From the NCBI GenBank assembly GCA_025352625.1, contig JANXSR010000347.1, forward strand, positions 1 through 40,059: a stretch of 40,059 nucleotides of DNA, read 5' to 3'. Below the pieces are notes generated by a model. It saw only the letters and a program-made list of their open reading frames with translations. It was not told the origin of the DNA and did not search any database. Made by a program: the position numbers and the translations under genes. This DNA is from Ferruginibacter sp. (lineage in GTDB: Bacteria > Bacteroidota > Bacteroidia > Chitinophagales > Chitinophagaceae). Positions 18,227 to 27,487 of this stretch are shown here, in pieces; position 1 is the stretch's first letter; each line of letters starts with the position of its first letter.

Positions 18227-21200
18227 ATGTTACGTGCTAATAGTCTTCTTACCGGGGTATTTTTTTTGAGTGTTTTTCTTGCAGGATGCAAAACTGAAAA
18301 TGATAAAGTGTTGTTCACCCAATTAAGCGAAACCAATACCGGTATAAATTTTAAGAATACACTTTTTGAAGACGGCCCGCTGAATGTTGCGAACTATATT
18401 TATTTCTATAATGGAGGCGGGGTTGCCATAGGAGATATTAATAACGATGGTTTGCAGGATGTACTCTTTACGGGTAATATGGTACGCAACAGGCTTTTTT
18501 TAAATAAAGGTAATTTTAAATTTGAAGATATTACCGAGCGAAGCGGAGTAGATAAAATGCAGGGATGGTGTACCGGAGCCACCATGGCGGATGTTAACGG
18601 TGATGGTAAGCTGGATATTTATATTTGCCGTAGTGCAGATATAAATCCTGATCTTAGAAAAAATTTATTGTTTATAAATAATGGCGACCTCACCTTTTCT
18701 GAAAAGGCCGCTGAGTATGGCCTTGCAGATAATGGCTATTCTACCCAGGCTTCTTTTTTTGATTATGATAAAGATGGAGATCTTGACTGTTTTATCATCA
18801 ACCATTCTATACAAAAATATACAGCCGGTGTGCAAGACAATCCTGAATTAAGAAAGGAAAGGAACCCGGATTATGCAAGTAAATTATACCGAAATGATAA
18901 CAACTATTTTACTAACGTAAGCGACCAGGCAGGCATCACTTCTAATGTACTCACTTTTGGTTTGGGCGTTGCCATCTCCGATTTTAACAATGATGGCTGG
19001 CCTGATATTTCCGTTTCAAATGATTTTAACGAGCCTGATTATTTATTTATTAATAACCGTAACGGAACTTTTACGGAGCAACTTAGAAGTGCTATGGATG
19101 ATATTTCACTGTACTCTATGGGCTCTGATGCGGCTGATTATAACAATGACGGGCTTACAGATTTAGTTACATTAGACATGTTGCCGGAAGACAATAAGAC
19201 AAATAAAATGCATAGTGGTGCTGAGAATTTTGATAAGTTTCAATACCTGTTTACACAAGGTTTTTACTATCAATACAGCCGCAACATGCTACAGCAAAAT
19301 AACGGTGATGGAACCTTTAGCGAAGTAGGCCAACTGGCCGGCGTTTCCAACACAGACTGGAGTTGGGCGGCCCTGTTTGGCGATTATGATAATGATGGGT
19401 ATAAAGATCTTTTTGTTACAAACGGGTATGTAAAAGATTATACTGAAATGGATTTTTTAAAATACTCTGTAGACCGTGTTATAAGAACGATGCATAAAGA
19501 TTCGGTAGATCCCATTCCGGAATACATCCGCAAAATGCCCACAAATGAAACAGCCAACTACATTTTTAAAAACCAGGGCAATGGTACTTTTCTTAAAAAA
19601 ACTACTGATTGGGGATTTGACAAAAAGGGCGTATCAGCTGGTGCAGCCTATGTGGACCTGGATAATGATGGAGACCTTGACCTGGTGATAAACAACTCAA
19701 ATGATTTTGCAGGCGTTTACAAAAATAACAGTGAGGTGCTCATAAAAAATAATTACCTGAGGGTGCAATTAGACGGAGGCTCGGCAAATCAAAGAGGTAT
19801 TGGCACAAAGGTGAAGTTGTTTTGTAAAGGGCAACAGTTTTATCAGGAACAATCACCTGTACGTGGGTTTCAATCTTCCAGCGATCCGGTATTGAATTTT
19901 GGTGTCGGGAAAAATACTGTCATTGATTCCATCCTTGTTATTTGGCCAAATGATAAGTACCAAAAATTAATTTCTGTAAAACCTAATCAGTCCCTCGTTA
20001 TTAAAATGGCTGACGCAGGTGGAAGATGGTACTATGATACTGTTGCAGATAAAAATAAAAGCCTGTTAACTCAAACCATATTACCCGGCGTACATCATAA
20101 AGAAAATTCGTTTAGCGATTTTACAGTGCAGACATTGTTGCCAAATTACCTCAGTCGCCAGGGCCCTTGTATAGAAGTGGCCGATGTAAATAGAGATGGG
20201 TTGGAAGATTTTTTTATAGGCGGCGCTAAGGGCGAAGCTGCACAATTGTTTCTGCAAAATAAAAATAATTCCTTCTCCCTAAAACCTACCCCTGCATTTT
20301 TAAAAGATGCTGCCAGCGAGGATGTGGCTGCAACTTTTTTTGATGCAGATAATGATGGTGATCAGGACTTGTATGTTGCCAGTGGCGGCTTTGAGTATAA
20401 TGAAAACGATACTGCTTACCAGGATAGGCTTTACCTGAATGATGGCAAAGGAAATTTTGTAAAAAAAGAAAGTGCAATGCCTTCACTGCTGGCCAGTAAG
20501 GGATGTGTTAAAGCAGCGGATATAGATGGTGATGGCGACATCGATCTTTTTGTAGGAGGCAGGGTGGTACCCGGGAAATATCCAACTGCCCCCAGAAGTT
20601 ATATTTTGCTAAATGATGGTAAAGGCACCTTTACTGATGTAACCCAAAAAAACTGTGCTGCATTAATGCAACCGGGAATGGTTACAGATGCTTTGTGGAT
20701 GGATATCAATAATGACAAGCAGCCCGACCTTGTTGTTGTAGGAGAGTGGATGCCTGTTAAAGTTTTTATCAATGCAAAAGGAATACTTTCTGATGCATCT
20801 TCAACGTACATACATTTTGCAAGTACAGGCTGGTGGAACCGCATTAGTGCAGCTGATATGGATGGCGATGGCGATCTTGATTTGGTAATTGGTAACTGCG
20901 GAACCAATACGCAGTTTCATGCTACTGAAAAAGAACCCATGAATATCTACTATAAGGATTTTGATGGTAATGGCTCCATTGATCCGGTGTTTTGCTATTA
21001 TATTGGAGGCGTTTCTTACCCCGCTGCTTCAAGGGATGATCTCACTGACCAACTACCCGGCCTAAAGAAAAAATTTCTTGAATACAAGGCGTATGCTACT
21101 GCAACAATAAATGATGTTTTTACGCCGGAGCAACTGAAAGATGCAGGCCTGTTAAAAGCCGAAACCATGGAAACGATGTACCTTGAAAACCAGGGCAGCA

Positions 21201-21532
21201 AAGGTTTTGCTCAACACACACTTCCTTTGCCGGCGCAATACGCTCCCGTTTATGGTATCGTAATGGAAGACCTTAATAAAGACGGTAAAAAGGATATATT
21301 ACTTGCCGGTAATAATACATGGACGAGGATTAAATTTGGCAGGTATAGTGCCAACCATGGAGTACTTTTATTGGGCGATGGCAAAAGTAATTTCACTTAT
21401 GTACCTCAGTTAAAAAGTGGTTTAACTTTAAAAGGCAATGTAAAAAGTCTTAAGCTTATTCATGCTGGCAGCACACCCAAAATTATTGCTGGTATCAATG
21501 ATGATAACGCTGTTATAATTTCAGGGAAATAA
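18227..21532 (+). CDS. VCBS/FG-GAP repeat lipoprotein with ASPIC/UnbV domain (CRTAC1-like)
   Basis: 1101 residues. The lipoprotein signal ends in FLAGC with Cys21. I count fourteen calcium-loop motifs of the DxNxDGxxD type. Seven come before the middle domain (DINNDGLQD, DVNGDGKLD, DYDKDGDLD, DFNNDGWPD, DYNNDGLTD, DYDNDGYKD, DLDNDGDLD). Seven come after it (DVNRDGLED, DADNDGDQD, DIDGDGDID, DINNDKQPD, DMDGDGDLD, DFDGNGSID, DLNKDGKKD). The middle part, about residues 505-600 (NNYLRVQLDGG, GIGTKVKLFCKG, VRGFQSSSDP), fits an ASPIC/UnbV domain. This suggests two seven-bladed propellers around a central module, probably on the cell surface. Proteins of this type often sit next to SusCD in Chitinophagaceae-like genomes; their biochemical role is unknown, with glycan or protein binding likely. 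Confidence 0.9.
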   Translation: MLRANSLLTGVFFLSVFLAGCKTENDKVLFTQLSETNTGINFKNTLFEDGPLNVANYIYFYNGGGVAIGDINNDGLQDVLFTGNMVRNRLFLNKGNFKFEDITERSGVDKMQGWCTGATMADVNGDGKLDIYICRSADINPDLRKNLLFINNGDLTFSEKAAEYGLADNGYSTQASFFDYDKDGDLDCFIINHSIQKYTAGVQDNPELRKERNPDYASKLYRNDNNYFTNVSDQAGITSNVLTFGLGVAISDFNNDGWPDISVSNDFNEPDYLFINNRNGTFTEQLRSAMDDISLYSMGSDAADYNNDGLTDLVTLDMLPEDNKTNKMHSGAENFDKFQYLFTQGFYYQYSRNMLQQNNGDGTFSEVGQLAGVSNTDWSWAALFGDYDNDGYKDLFVTNGYVKDYTEMDFLKYSVDRVIRTMHKDSVDPIPEYIRKMPTNETANYIFKNQGNGTFLKKTTDWGFDKKGVSAGAAYVDLDNDGDLDLVINNSNDFAGVYKNNSEVLIKNNYLRVQLDGGSANQRGIGTKVKLFCKGQQFYQEQSPVRGFQSSSDPVLNFGVGKNTVIDSILVIWPNDKYQKLISVKPNQSLVIKMADAGGRWYYDTVADKNKSLLTQTILPGVHHKENSFSDFTVQTLLPNYLSRQGPCIEVADVNRDGLEDFFIGGAKGEAAQLFLQNKNNSFSLKPTPAFLKDAASEDVAATFFDADNDGDQDLYVASGGFEYNENDTAYQDRLYLNDGKGNFVKKESAMPSLLASKGCVKAADIDGDGDIDLFVGGRVVPGKYPTAPRSYILLNDGKGTFTDVTQKNCAALMQPGMVTDALWMDINNDKQPDLVVVGEWMPVKVFINAKGILSDASSTYIHFASTGWWNRISAADMDGDGDLDLVIGNCGTNTQFHATEKEPMNIYYKDFDGNGSIDPVFCYYIGGVSYPAASRDDLTDQLPGLKKKFLEYKAYATATINDVFTPEQLKDAGLLKAETMETMYLENQGSKGFAQHTLPLPAQYAPVYGIVMEDLNKDGKKDILLAGNNTWTRIKFGRYSANHGVLLLGDGKSNFTYVPQLKSGLTLKGNVKSLKLIHAGSTPKIIAGINDDNAVIISGK

Positions 21533-21666
21533 CAGGTTGATGTGGGTTGGCAGACATGTGCAAAATAATACTTTAGGATAGCTATAGGAGCATAATACTT
21601 TGATCATATTGAAAGAAGGCATCCTGACGACAATGTATTTTAATCAACGGTAAAAAAAGTAAAGCA

Positions 21667-22665
21667 ATGGATACAATAACTGACGTAAGTACAATCAGGG
21701 TTGGTATTGTTGGCCTTGGATTAATGGGTTGTAGTATTACCACCTGTTTGATAATGGCGGGTCACGAAGTTATTGCTGTTGCTCCTGTTGCCATAGATCT
21801 GCAACATGCTGATAAAAGAATTCAGACACACTTATTACATTCAAAAGAGCATGGTTTAATTGATAAGGAGCCTGGTCATTTTCTAAAGCAGTTGACAATT
21901 ACAGAAGATTATAATTTATTGAAAAATTGTAAAGTGGTAATTGAATGTACGCTTGAAAATACCGATATCAAAAAATCAGTGTACAATAAAATTGAAGCGG
22001 TAATAAGTAATGAGGCAATATTAACCAGTAACACATCCGCCATTCCCATCAGCATCTTACAGAAGTTAACGCAGTTTCCTAGCCGTTTTTTTGGATTGCA
22101 TTGGGCAGAGCCCTCTCACACAACAAGATTTTTGGAGATTATTTGCGGAGAATTAAGTGACCCGGTAAAGGCTGAATTTTTATATCAACTTTCTCATCAT
22201 TGGGGTAAGGAACCTACGCTCGTAAGAAAGGATATCAGGGGATTTATTACCAACCGCCTAATGTATTCTATGTACAGGGAAGCCATGTGGCTGGTTGAAA
22301 ATGGCTATGCAACCATAGAAGATGTTGACAGGGCCTGTCGCAATAATACTGGTTATTGGATGACACTGGTGGGTGTATTTCGCTGGATGGATCTTACCGG
22401 TGTTGCAGCTTACCACACAGTAATGAAAGATTTGTTTCCTACACTAAATAATAGTACCGAAGTGCCCGAACTAATTGATAAGATTGTTAGGGAAGGCGGC
22501 AAAGGCGTTGCCAATGCGCATGGCTTTTACAACTATACTCCTGAAGAAGCTAAATGCTGGGAAGAAACCTTTACTAAATTTAGTTATGAAATTCGTGAAC
22601 TGGCATTAAAATATCCGGCAGATGTAGTAGAGAAAAAAATGAAGCAATCACCAAACGAAGAATAG
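21667..22665 (+). CDS. 3-hydroxyacyl-CoA-dehydrogenase-fold NAD(P) oxidoreductase, atypical substrate site
   Basis: 332 residues. The Rossmann motif GLGLMG is at 16-21, with a strand-end glutamate segment VIECTLENTD at 91-100 and TSNTSAIPIS near 120-129. The catalytic His/Glu dyad of the family is conserved by spacing: His145 and Glu157, 12 apart. The family motif HFxNP is changed to HWAEP, so the substrate-binding Asn is Glu148. The C-terminal helical domain (FITNRLMYSMYREAMWLVENGYATIEDVD) is present, so the enzyme looks complete. The family includes 3-hydroxyacyl-CoA and L-gulonate 3-dehydrogenases. In this setting a sugar or sugar-acid 3-hydroxyl is a more likely substrate than an acyl-CoA, but that is inference. 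No signal peptide; cytoplasmic. It begins 134 bases after the VCBS gene and may be its downstream partner. Confidence 0.8.
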   Translation: MDTITDVSTIRVGIVGLGLMGCSITTCLIMAGHEVIAVAPVAIDLQHADKRIQTHLLHSKEHGLIDKEPGHFLKQLTITEDYNLLKNCKVVIECTLENTDIKKSVYNKIEAVISNEAILTSNTSAIPISILQKLTQFPSRFFGLHWAEPSHTTRFLEIICGELSDPVKAEFLYQLSHHWGKEPTLVRKDIRGFITNRLMYSMYREAMWLVENGYATIEDVDRACRNNTGYWMTLVGVFRWMDLTGVAAYHTVMKDLFPTLNNSTEVPELIDKIVREGGKGVANAHGFYNYTPEEAKCWEETFTKFSYEIRELALKYPADVVEKKMKQSPNEE

Positions 22666-22790
22666 TTTCAGAAACGTTTACAGCATTATTTAAAAACCTC
22701 CCTACCTGCTTACTATTTTTATCGCACCTAAAATACATCTCCGGATTTACAAATCTGTTATTAAATAATAAAATTTATTTATAGTAAGTT

Positions 22791-23060
22791 TTACTCTTCA
22801 TCCCTCAATGTTTCTGTTCCTTCAAAAGCGCCGCCGGAACCGTCTGATTTTGCTTCATCCGTTTCTGTGACCGGTTTATTTATTTTTTCGCCATCAGAAA
22901 TATTAACGGCTGCAACTTTTTTTTCAATATCCGTTTTTGGCGTTATCAGTTCTTCGGTTGCGTTTCCATGAGGAAAACCTGGAAAGTCCTGGTCAATCTT
23001 ATTATCTGAGTTTCGCTGAATATCTTTTTTATCAGTTAATGGATTGGGATTTTTTTGCAT
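22791..23060 (-). CDS. Small hydrophilic hypothetical protein
   Basis: 89 residues, rich in Lys, Asp, Glu, Asn and Gly, with no hydrophobic core, signal peptide or membrane segment; it is probably disordered. It contains KIDQDFPGFPHG in the first half and a SDGSGGAFEGTE stretch near the end. I recall similar short proteins in Chitinophagaceae genomes with the DQDFPGFPHG and SDGSGGAFE blocks conserved, which favours a real gene. No function is known to me. A bidirectional terminator-like hairpin lies between it and the DUF2911 gene upstream, so it is probably transcribed alone. Confidence 0.7.
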   Translation of the reverse strand: MQKNPNPLTDKKDIQRNSDNKIDQDFPGFPHGNATEELITPKTDIEKKVAAVNISDGEKINKPVTETDEAKSDGSGGAFEGTETLRDEE

Positions 23061-23145
23061 ACTTTTTTCTTACTATACAGATAATGCTGTGCCAAAGTAA
23101 AAGCACCTAAGCACAAAAAATAAAAAATAGAATAGATTGAAATAG

Positions 23146-23178
23146 AAAAGCGTGCAACGTTTAATTATGCACGCTTTT
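23146..23178. terminator. Bidirectional intrinsic terminator
   Basis: An 11-base-pair perfect stem, AAAAGCGTGCA (23146-23156) and TGCACGCTTTT (23168-23178), with an 11-base loop. T-runs occur on both strands (further T bases to 23180 on the plus strand; TTTTCTATT on the minus strand). It lies downstream of the DUF2911 gene on the minus strand and probably ends the kinase-receiver-DUF2911 transcripts. Confidence 0.8.
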
Positions 23179-23237
23179 TTAAATTTATTATTTAACACTT
23201 AAACAGTATTATGGGGATTTGATTGCCCAATGACTGA

Positions 23238-23771
23238 TTACTTTATTAAAAAACCAACCTGGTGATCGCCCCAAAGTAAATTTACAGTACCCTCTTTTGA
23301 AAGCGTAATGGTAAATTTTTCAGCAAATGTATTTGCCTTGGCAGCTTTGGCTTTTACTCTTAAAACATCATCAGCCTGTTTGTAGTCGGAAGCTCCCCAC
23401 TGGTTCCATGTTTTGTTAAAAATAATGGTCCACTCATCCTGCCCTGCAATAGAGAACAAACTGTATTTTCCTGCGGGTAAAGTTTGTCCATTAATAGTCA
23501 CTGCTTTGCTTGTTTCAAATACAGTGGCTTCATTGGCTCCTGTGCGCCAAACTTCTGTACCTTTTGGTTCAAGGTCTTTACCTATAGTTCTTCCCTTTAC
23601 AGAAGGCTGGCTGTAGTCGATTGTTACAACGGCACCAGAAGCAATGGTTTCGCTAACTTTTGCCGGAGGGCTTGGGCGCTTGCTTTTATCCTCTGCCTTA
23701 TCTTGTGCAGAACAGGCAGTTGTAGTAACAAGTAACGCTGCCATGGAAAATAATGCAACTAATTTTTTCAT
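23238..23771 (-). CDS. DUF2911 family exported protein
   Basis: 177 residues. The N-terminal signal (MKKLVALFSMAALLVTTTACSAQ) could be processed as a lipoprotein at Cys20 or cut after SAQ; TTAC is not an ideal lipobox. The mature part matches DUF2911: VTIDYSQPSVKGRTIG near 49-64, EVWRTGANEATVFET near 73-87, LPAGKYSLFSI, and WTIIFNKTWNQWG near 113-125. DUF2911 proteins are small beta-barrel-like periplasmic or outer-membrane-attached proteins widespread in Bacteroidota; their function is unknown. It lies 72 bases downstream of the receiver gene on the same strand and may be cotranscribed. Confidence 0.9.
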   Translation of the reverse strand: MKKLVALFSMAALLVTTTACSAQDKAEDKSKRPSPPAKVSETIASGAVVTIDYSQPSVKGRTIGKDLEPKGTEVWRTGANEATVFETSKAVTINGQTLPAGKYSLFSIAGQDEWTIIFNKTWNQWGASDYKQADDVLRVKAKAAKANTFAEKFTITLSKEGTVNLLWGDHQVGFLIK

Positions 23772-23843
23772 TTTTGTTTTTTTTTAGATGTATGAAGATG
23801 TATAAAATAAGATTGATTGTTTGCATCCTTTAGCAACTGCAAA

Positions 23844-24224
23844 TTATATATTTACTGGTAATAATGCCTTTTCTACAGTACTAAAAAGATCGGTCATTTC
23901 GAAAGGTTTTCCCAAAAAATAATCTGTGCCGGCTTGTAAGCAGCTAACATCAGCATCAGGCAATGCAGAAATCATAATAATGGGTATATGCGCAATGGCC
24001 TTATTCATTTTTATTTTTCTGCAAACTTCCCTGCCATCTGCACCAGATAATAGCATGTCCATTAAAATTAAATCCGGGGAAATTGTTTCAATAAACGATT
24101 CTATATTTTCCGGACTATCTTTTGGTGTAATGTTAAATCCCTTCATCTCCAGCATGGCTTTTAACATAAACAGAATATCCTCATTGTCATCAATTATAAG
24201 AATATGATGCTTTTCTTTTAACAT
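23844..24224 (-). CDS. Stand-alone response-regulator receiver protein
   Basis: 126 residues, a single CheY-like receiver domain with no output domain. The acidic pair is Asp12-Asp13 (IIDDNED), the phosphoacceptor Asp56 (DLILMDMLL), the switch Ser86 (IIMISALPD) and the conserved Lys106 (DYFLGKPF). It should be phosphorylated by the PAS histidine kinase whose stop codon ends 5 bases before its start codon, forming a tight kinase-receiver operon. Without an output domain it must act by protein contact or as part of a phosphorelay. The receiver fragment at the right edge shares the DYF-GKPF segment. Confidence 0.95.
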   Translation of the reverse strand: MLKEKHHILIIDDNEDILFMLKAMLEMKGFNITPKDSPENIESFIETISPDLILMDMLLSGADGREVCRKIKMNKAIAHIPIIMISALPDADVSCLQAGTDYFLGKPFEMTDLFSTVEKALLPVNI

Positions 24225-24229
24225 TGGTT

Positions 24230-27200
24230 TTATTTTTTTAAGGTGTTTAAAGGCAATGAAAAATAAAAAACAGAACCGTTTCCCGGTTCGCTGTCAACAC
24301 CTATTTTACCTTCGTGCCTTTGTATAATTTCTGCTGCAATAAATAACCCTATACCAAAACCGGGAAACGTTTTTTCATCTTTTCCGGCAACACGATAAAA
24401 ACGTTGAAATATTTTTAGCTGGTCTGTTTTACTAATTCCAATACCACTGTCCCTAACTGCAACTGAAACCATATTGTTTGCAACTTTACTGCTAATTGTT
24501 ATTTCTTTACAATTAGGTGAATACTTAATTGCATTGGTTAAAAAATTTATTATCACTTGACCAATTCTTCCTTTATCAGCATAAACAGAAGCATCTTCTT
24601 TTTCTGTAAAACTAATAACACAATCGGGTGCAGTATGTTGTATATCTTGTACAATTTCTTTAATTAAACCCGTAATGTAAAATTGCTCTTTTATTAATTG
24701 GAGACTGCCTGCTTTTATTTTAGATAGATCAAGCAGTTCTGTGATAAGTGAGGTGAGTGTTATAATCTGTTTATTTACAGTTTCAAGAGAGCTGTTAAGA
24801 AAGGCATCCCCTTTATCCTGGTACTTGCTCATCAATATCTGTATATATCCTTTTGTGGTAGTTATGGGTGTTTTTAATTCATGACTCGCCATGCTGATAA
24901 AAAAATCTTTTTGTTGTTCGTTTTCTTTTATCTCATGTATATCAGTGCTGGTACCAACCCACATTTGTATTATTCCCTTACTGTCTTTTTGCGGAAGAGC
25001 CCTGCTTAGCTGCCACCTGTATTCACCGTCCTGCCTTCGAAAGCGGTGTTCAAAAATAAAATCTTCGCCCGTACTAATGGAGTGTATCCATTTATTTAAA
25101 TTTTCTTCTCTGTCATCAGGATGAACAATTTGTAACCACCCGCCATTTTGCAACTGTTCCAAAGTAAGGCCTGAAAATTTGTTTACCGCCTGGTTAAAAT
25201 AATTTAAATTACCATTGGCATCGCCCGTCCATATTAGCTGGGCCATTGAGCTTGCCAATATCCTGAATTTTTCTTCACTTTCTAAAATCTGCTTTTCTAT
25301 TTGTTTTTGCCCGGTAATGTCACGGGCAATTTTTGAGGCACCAATAATACGGCCGACATTATCTTTAATAGGAGAGATGGATAAAGAAATATCTATTTCA
25401 GTATTGTCTTTTCTTAAACGCCGGGTCTCAAAAGAATAAACACCCAACCCTTTTCCAACTTGTGAAAGAATTTCTTTTTCTTCCTCCATTTGATCAGGAG
25501 GAATGATGGTTGCAATCGGCTTGCCAATTATTTCATTGGCACTGTAGCCAAACATTTTTTCCGCTGCACTGTTCCAGCTGGTAATCGTACCATCCAGTTT
25601 TTTACTAATAATAGCATCAGACGAAAATTGCACAATAGCTGCAAGGCGGGCAACCTCCTGTTCGGTAATTTTACTTTCGGTAATGTCTAACAATGTGCCT
25701 ATCATGCGTATAGCTTCATTGTTTTCATTGTAAATTATTTTGCCCTGCGTTCGAATCCAATGCAAAGAATTATCCGGCCAGATAATTCGGGCTTCATAAT
25801 AATAAATACTTGTTTTAATGGCTTCTTCAAAAGCTTTTTCCACCACCGTATGTAAATCATCTGGGTGAATTTGCCGGCGCAATGCCTGGTGTGTAATTAT
25901 AAGTGAACTATCATGACCAAAAATTTCCGCCAGTCTTGCTGAATGAACAATGTTCCTGGTTGGAAGATCAAGATCCCAGGTGGCTAATCTCGTTCCTTCT
26001 GTTGCAAGCCGAAGCCTCGCTTCTTCTATTTCGAGGCTTTGTCTTGCTTCTACTTTTTCAGTTACATCGTTTACGGTAACCATGATGCCGGATACAATAC
26101 CATCTGTTTCAAATAAGGGTGCATATTCATAATCAAGATAAAATTTTCTCATTCCATCATCCCCTTGAATATATGCTACCGACTCATTTTTTCTGTAAGT
26201 TTCACCGGTGTTAAATACCCTTTTCAATTCTTCGGGGTATTTCTGGGTTTTTAACTCTGGAAATACATCTAATAATTTTTTACCCAACACTGCATGCTCC
26301 TCTTTCCTCCATACATTTTTAAACATTTCAATATTGGCAATTTCAATTACAAAATCCGGCCCCCTGAAAATTGTCATAGGTATGGGAGATTGCATAACCA
26401 TATTGCGAAAATGTTTTTCACTTTCAGCCAATGCATATTTTGCTTTTACCAATGAGGTAACTTCATTGGCAATTATTATAACCCCTGAAATAGTGTCATT
26501 TGATTCTTTAAGTGGCTGAAAGTTTAAATTAAAATAAGCATTTTGTGTTTTTCCAAAACGATTTAGCGGAACAGAAAATTCTGTTGTAATATACGGTGTG
26601 CCTGTTGATAAAACCATTGTCAGTAAAGGTTCTATAACTTCTTTTACCTCAGGCAATAAATTAAATAAAGTACGTCCAATAGATTCTTCCTCAGTTTTAC
26701 CAATAATATCAAGGTAAATTTGATTGGCCATTTCTACTATAAAATCAGTGCCCCTTAAAACAGTAATACCTACGGGCGCCTGCATTAAGGTGTTTCGAAA
26801 TTTATTCTCATTATCCTTAAAACCATTTATAAAATATGGTTGTGCAACTGCATCGTTTATTATAGTTGTGTTATTAGGCGCTGTTTCTTTTAACGCTTTT
26901 ACTTTTTGTATTTTTTCGCTGCATAAAACCAACACACCGCCTGGTTTTTCCGATTCATCTTTTACAGCGCTAAAGGTAAATGTCCAATATACTTCCACAT
27001 TTTTTTCATTCAGAAAAATTGGCGTTAACTGATCTTCGCTGCTAACGGTTTCTCCATCTATCAAAACCCGGTCAATAAAGGGTTTGATGAGATACCAACT
27101 TTCACTCCACGCTAATTCACCCGGCATTCCCAAGATGGAAGGATGTTTACCATTTTCTCCAAGGCCGGGCCGGAAAGCATCATTGTAAAACGAAATTAAT

Positions 27201-27403
27201 TGAGGACCCCAAAATAAGAACATAGGAAACCTGCAACTAAGCACAATGCCTGTAGTAGTACGTAAACTTTGTGGCCATTTACCGGGTTCTCCAAGCGCAG
27301 AAGTCGACCAGTCTTTTTCACAAATAAGTTTCCCCATATCCCCGCCGCCGGAAAGAAAAGGATATTTAGCAGTTAAGTATGTATTGTGGTTAAAGTCAGG
27401 CAT
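24230..27403 (-). CDS. Cytoplasmic multi-PAS sensor histidine kinase
   Basis: The frame is open to an ATG at 27565, but I choose the ATG at 27403 (protein of 1057 residues): homologues as I know them begin just before the YPFLSGGGDMGKLI segment, and the extra 54 residues are translated from a leader that contains an inverted repeat. Domains: an N-terminal GAF/PAS-like module (DWSTSALGEPGKWPQSLRTT), then five PAS domains at about 205-320, 330-440, 455-580, 585-705 and 710-825. A HisKA dimerisation domain has the phosphoacceptor His841 in SMASHELKTPI, and the HATPase domain shows NFLTNAIKYS, DSGIGIS and GFGIGLFIA. There are no membrane segments or signal peptide, so it senses an intracellular cue. 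Partner: the receiver encoded directly downstream. It is divergent from the cyclic glucan synthase gene. Confidence 0.93.
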   Translation of the reverse strand: MPDFNHNTYLTAKYPFLSGGGDMGKLICEKDWSTSALGEPGKWPQSLRTTTGIVLSCRFPMFLFWGPQLISFYNDAFRPGLGENGKHPSILGMPGELAWSESWYLIKPFIDRVLIDGETVSSEDQLTPIFLNEKNVEVYWTFTFSAVKDESEKPGGVLVLCSEKIQKVKALKETAPNNTTIINDAVAQPYFINGFKDNENKFRNTLMQAPVGITVLRGTDFIVEMANQIYLDIIGKTEEESIGRTLFNLLPEVKEVIEPLLTMVLSTGTPYITTEFSVPLNRFGKTQNAYFNLNFQPLKESNDTISGVIIIANEVTSLVKAKYALAESEKHFRNMVMQSPIPMTIFRGPDFVIEIANIEMFKNVWRKEEHAVLGKKLLDVFPELKTQKYPEELKRVFNTGETYRKNESVAYIQGDDGMRKFYLDYEYAPLFETDGIVSGIMVTVNDVTEKVEARQSLEIEEARLRLATEGTRLATWDLDLPTRNIVHSARLAEIFGHDSSLIITHQALRRQIHPDDLHTVVEKAFEEAIKTSIYYYEARIIWPDNSLHWIRTQGKIIYNENNEAIRMIGTLLDITESKITEQEVARLAAIVQFSSDAIISKKLDGTITSWNSAAEKMFGYSANEIIGKPIATIIPPDQMEEEKEILSQVGKGLGVYSFETRRLRKDNTEIDISLSISPIKDNVGRIIGASKIARDITGQKQIEKQILESEEKFRILASSMAQLIWTGDANGNLNYFNQAVNKFSGLTLEQLQNGGWLQIVHPDDREENLNKWIHSISTGEDFIFEHRFRRQDGEYRWQLSRALPQKDSKGIIQMWVGTSTDIHEIKENEQQKDFFISMASHELKTPITTTKGYIQILMSKYQDKGDAFLNSSLETVNKQIITLTSLITELLDLSKIKAGSLQLIKEQFYITGLIKEIVQDIQHTAPDCVISFTEKEDASVYADKGRIGQVIINFLTNAIKYSPNCKEITISSKVANNMVSVAVRDSGIGISKTDQLKIFQRFYRVAGKDEKTFPGFGIGLFIAAEIIQRHEGKIGVDSEPGNGSVFYFSLPLNTLKK

Positions 27404-27487
27404 CTTAAAAAAAAATCTATAAATGTAATGGTATTTGAAGTGTAATAATTCGATCGCTGCATTTGGGGCGCATTTTAAATTGTCGCA

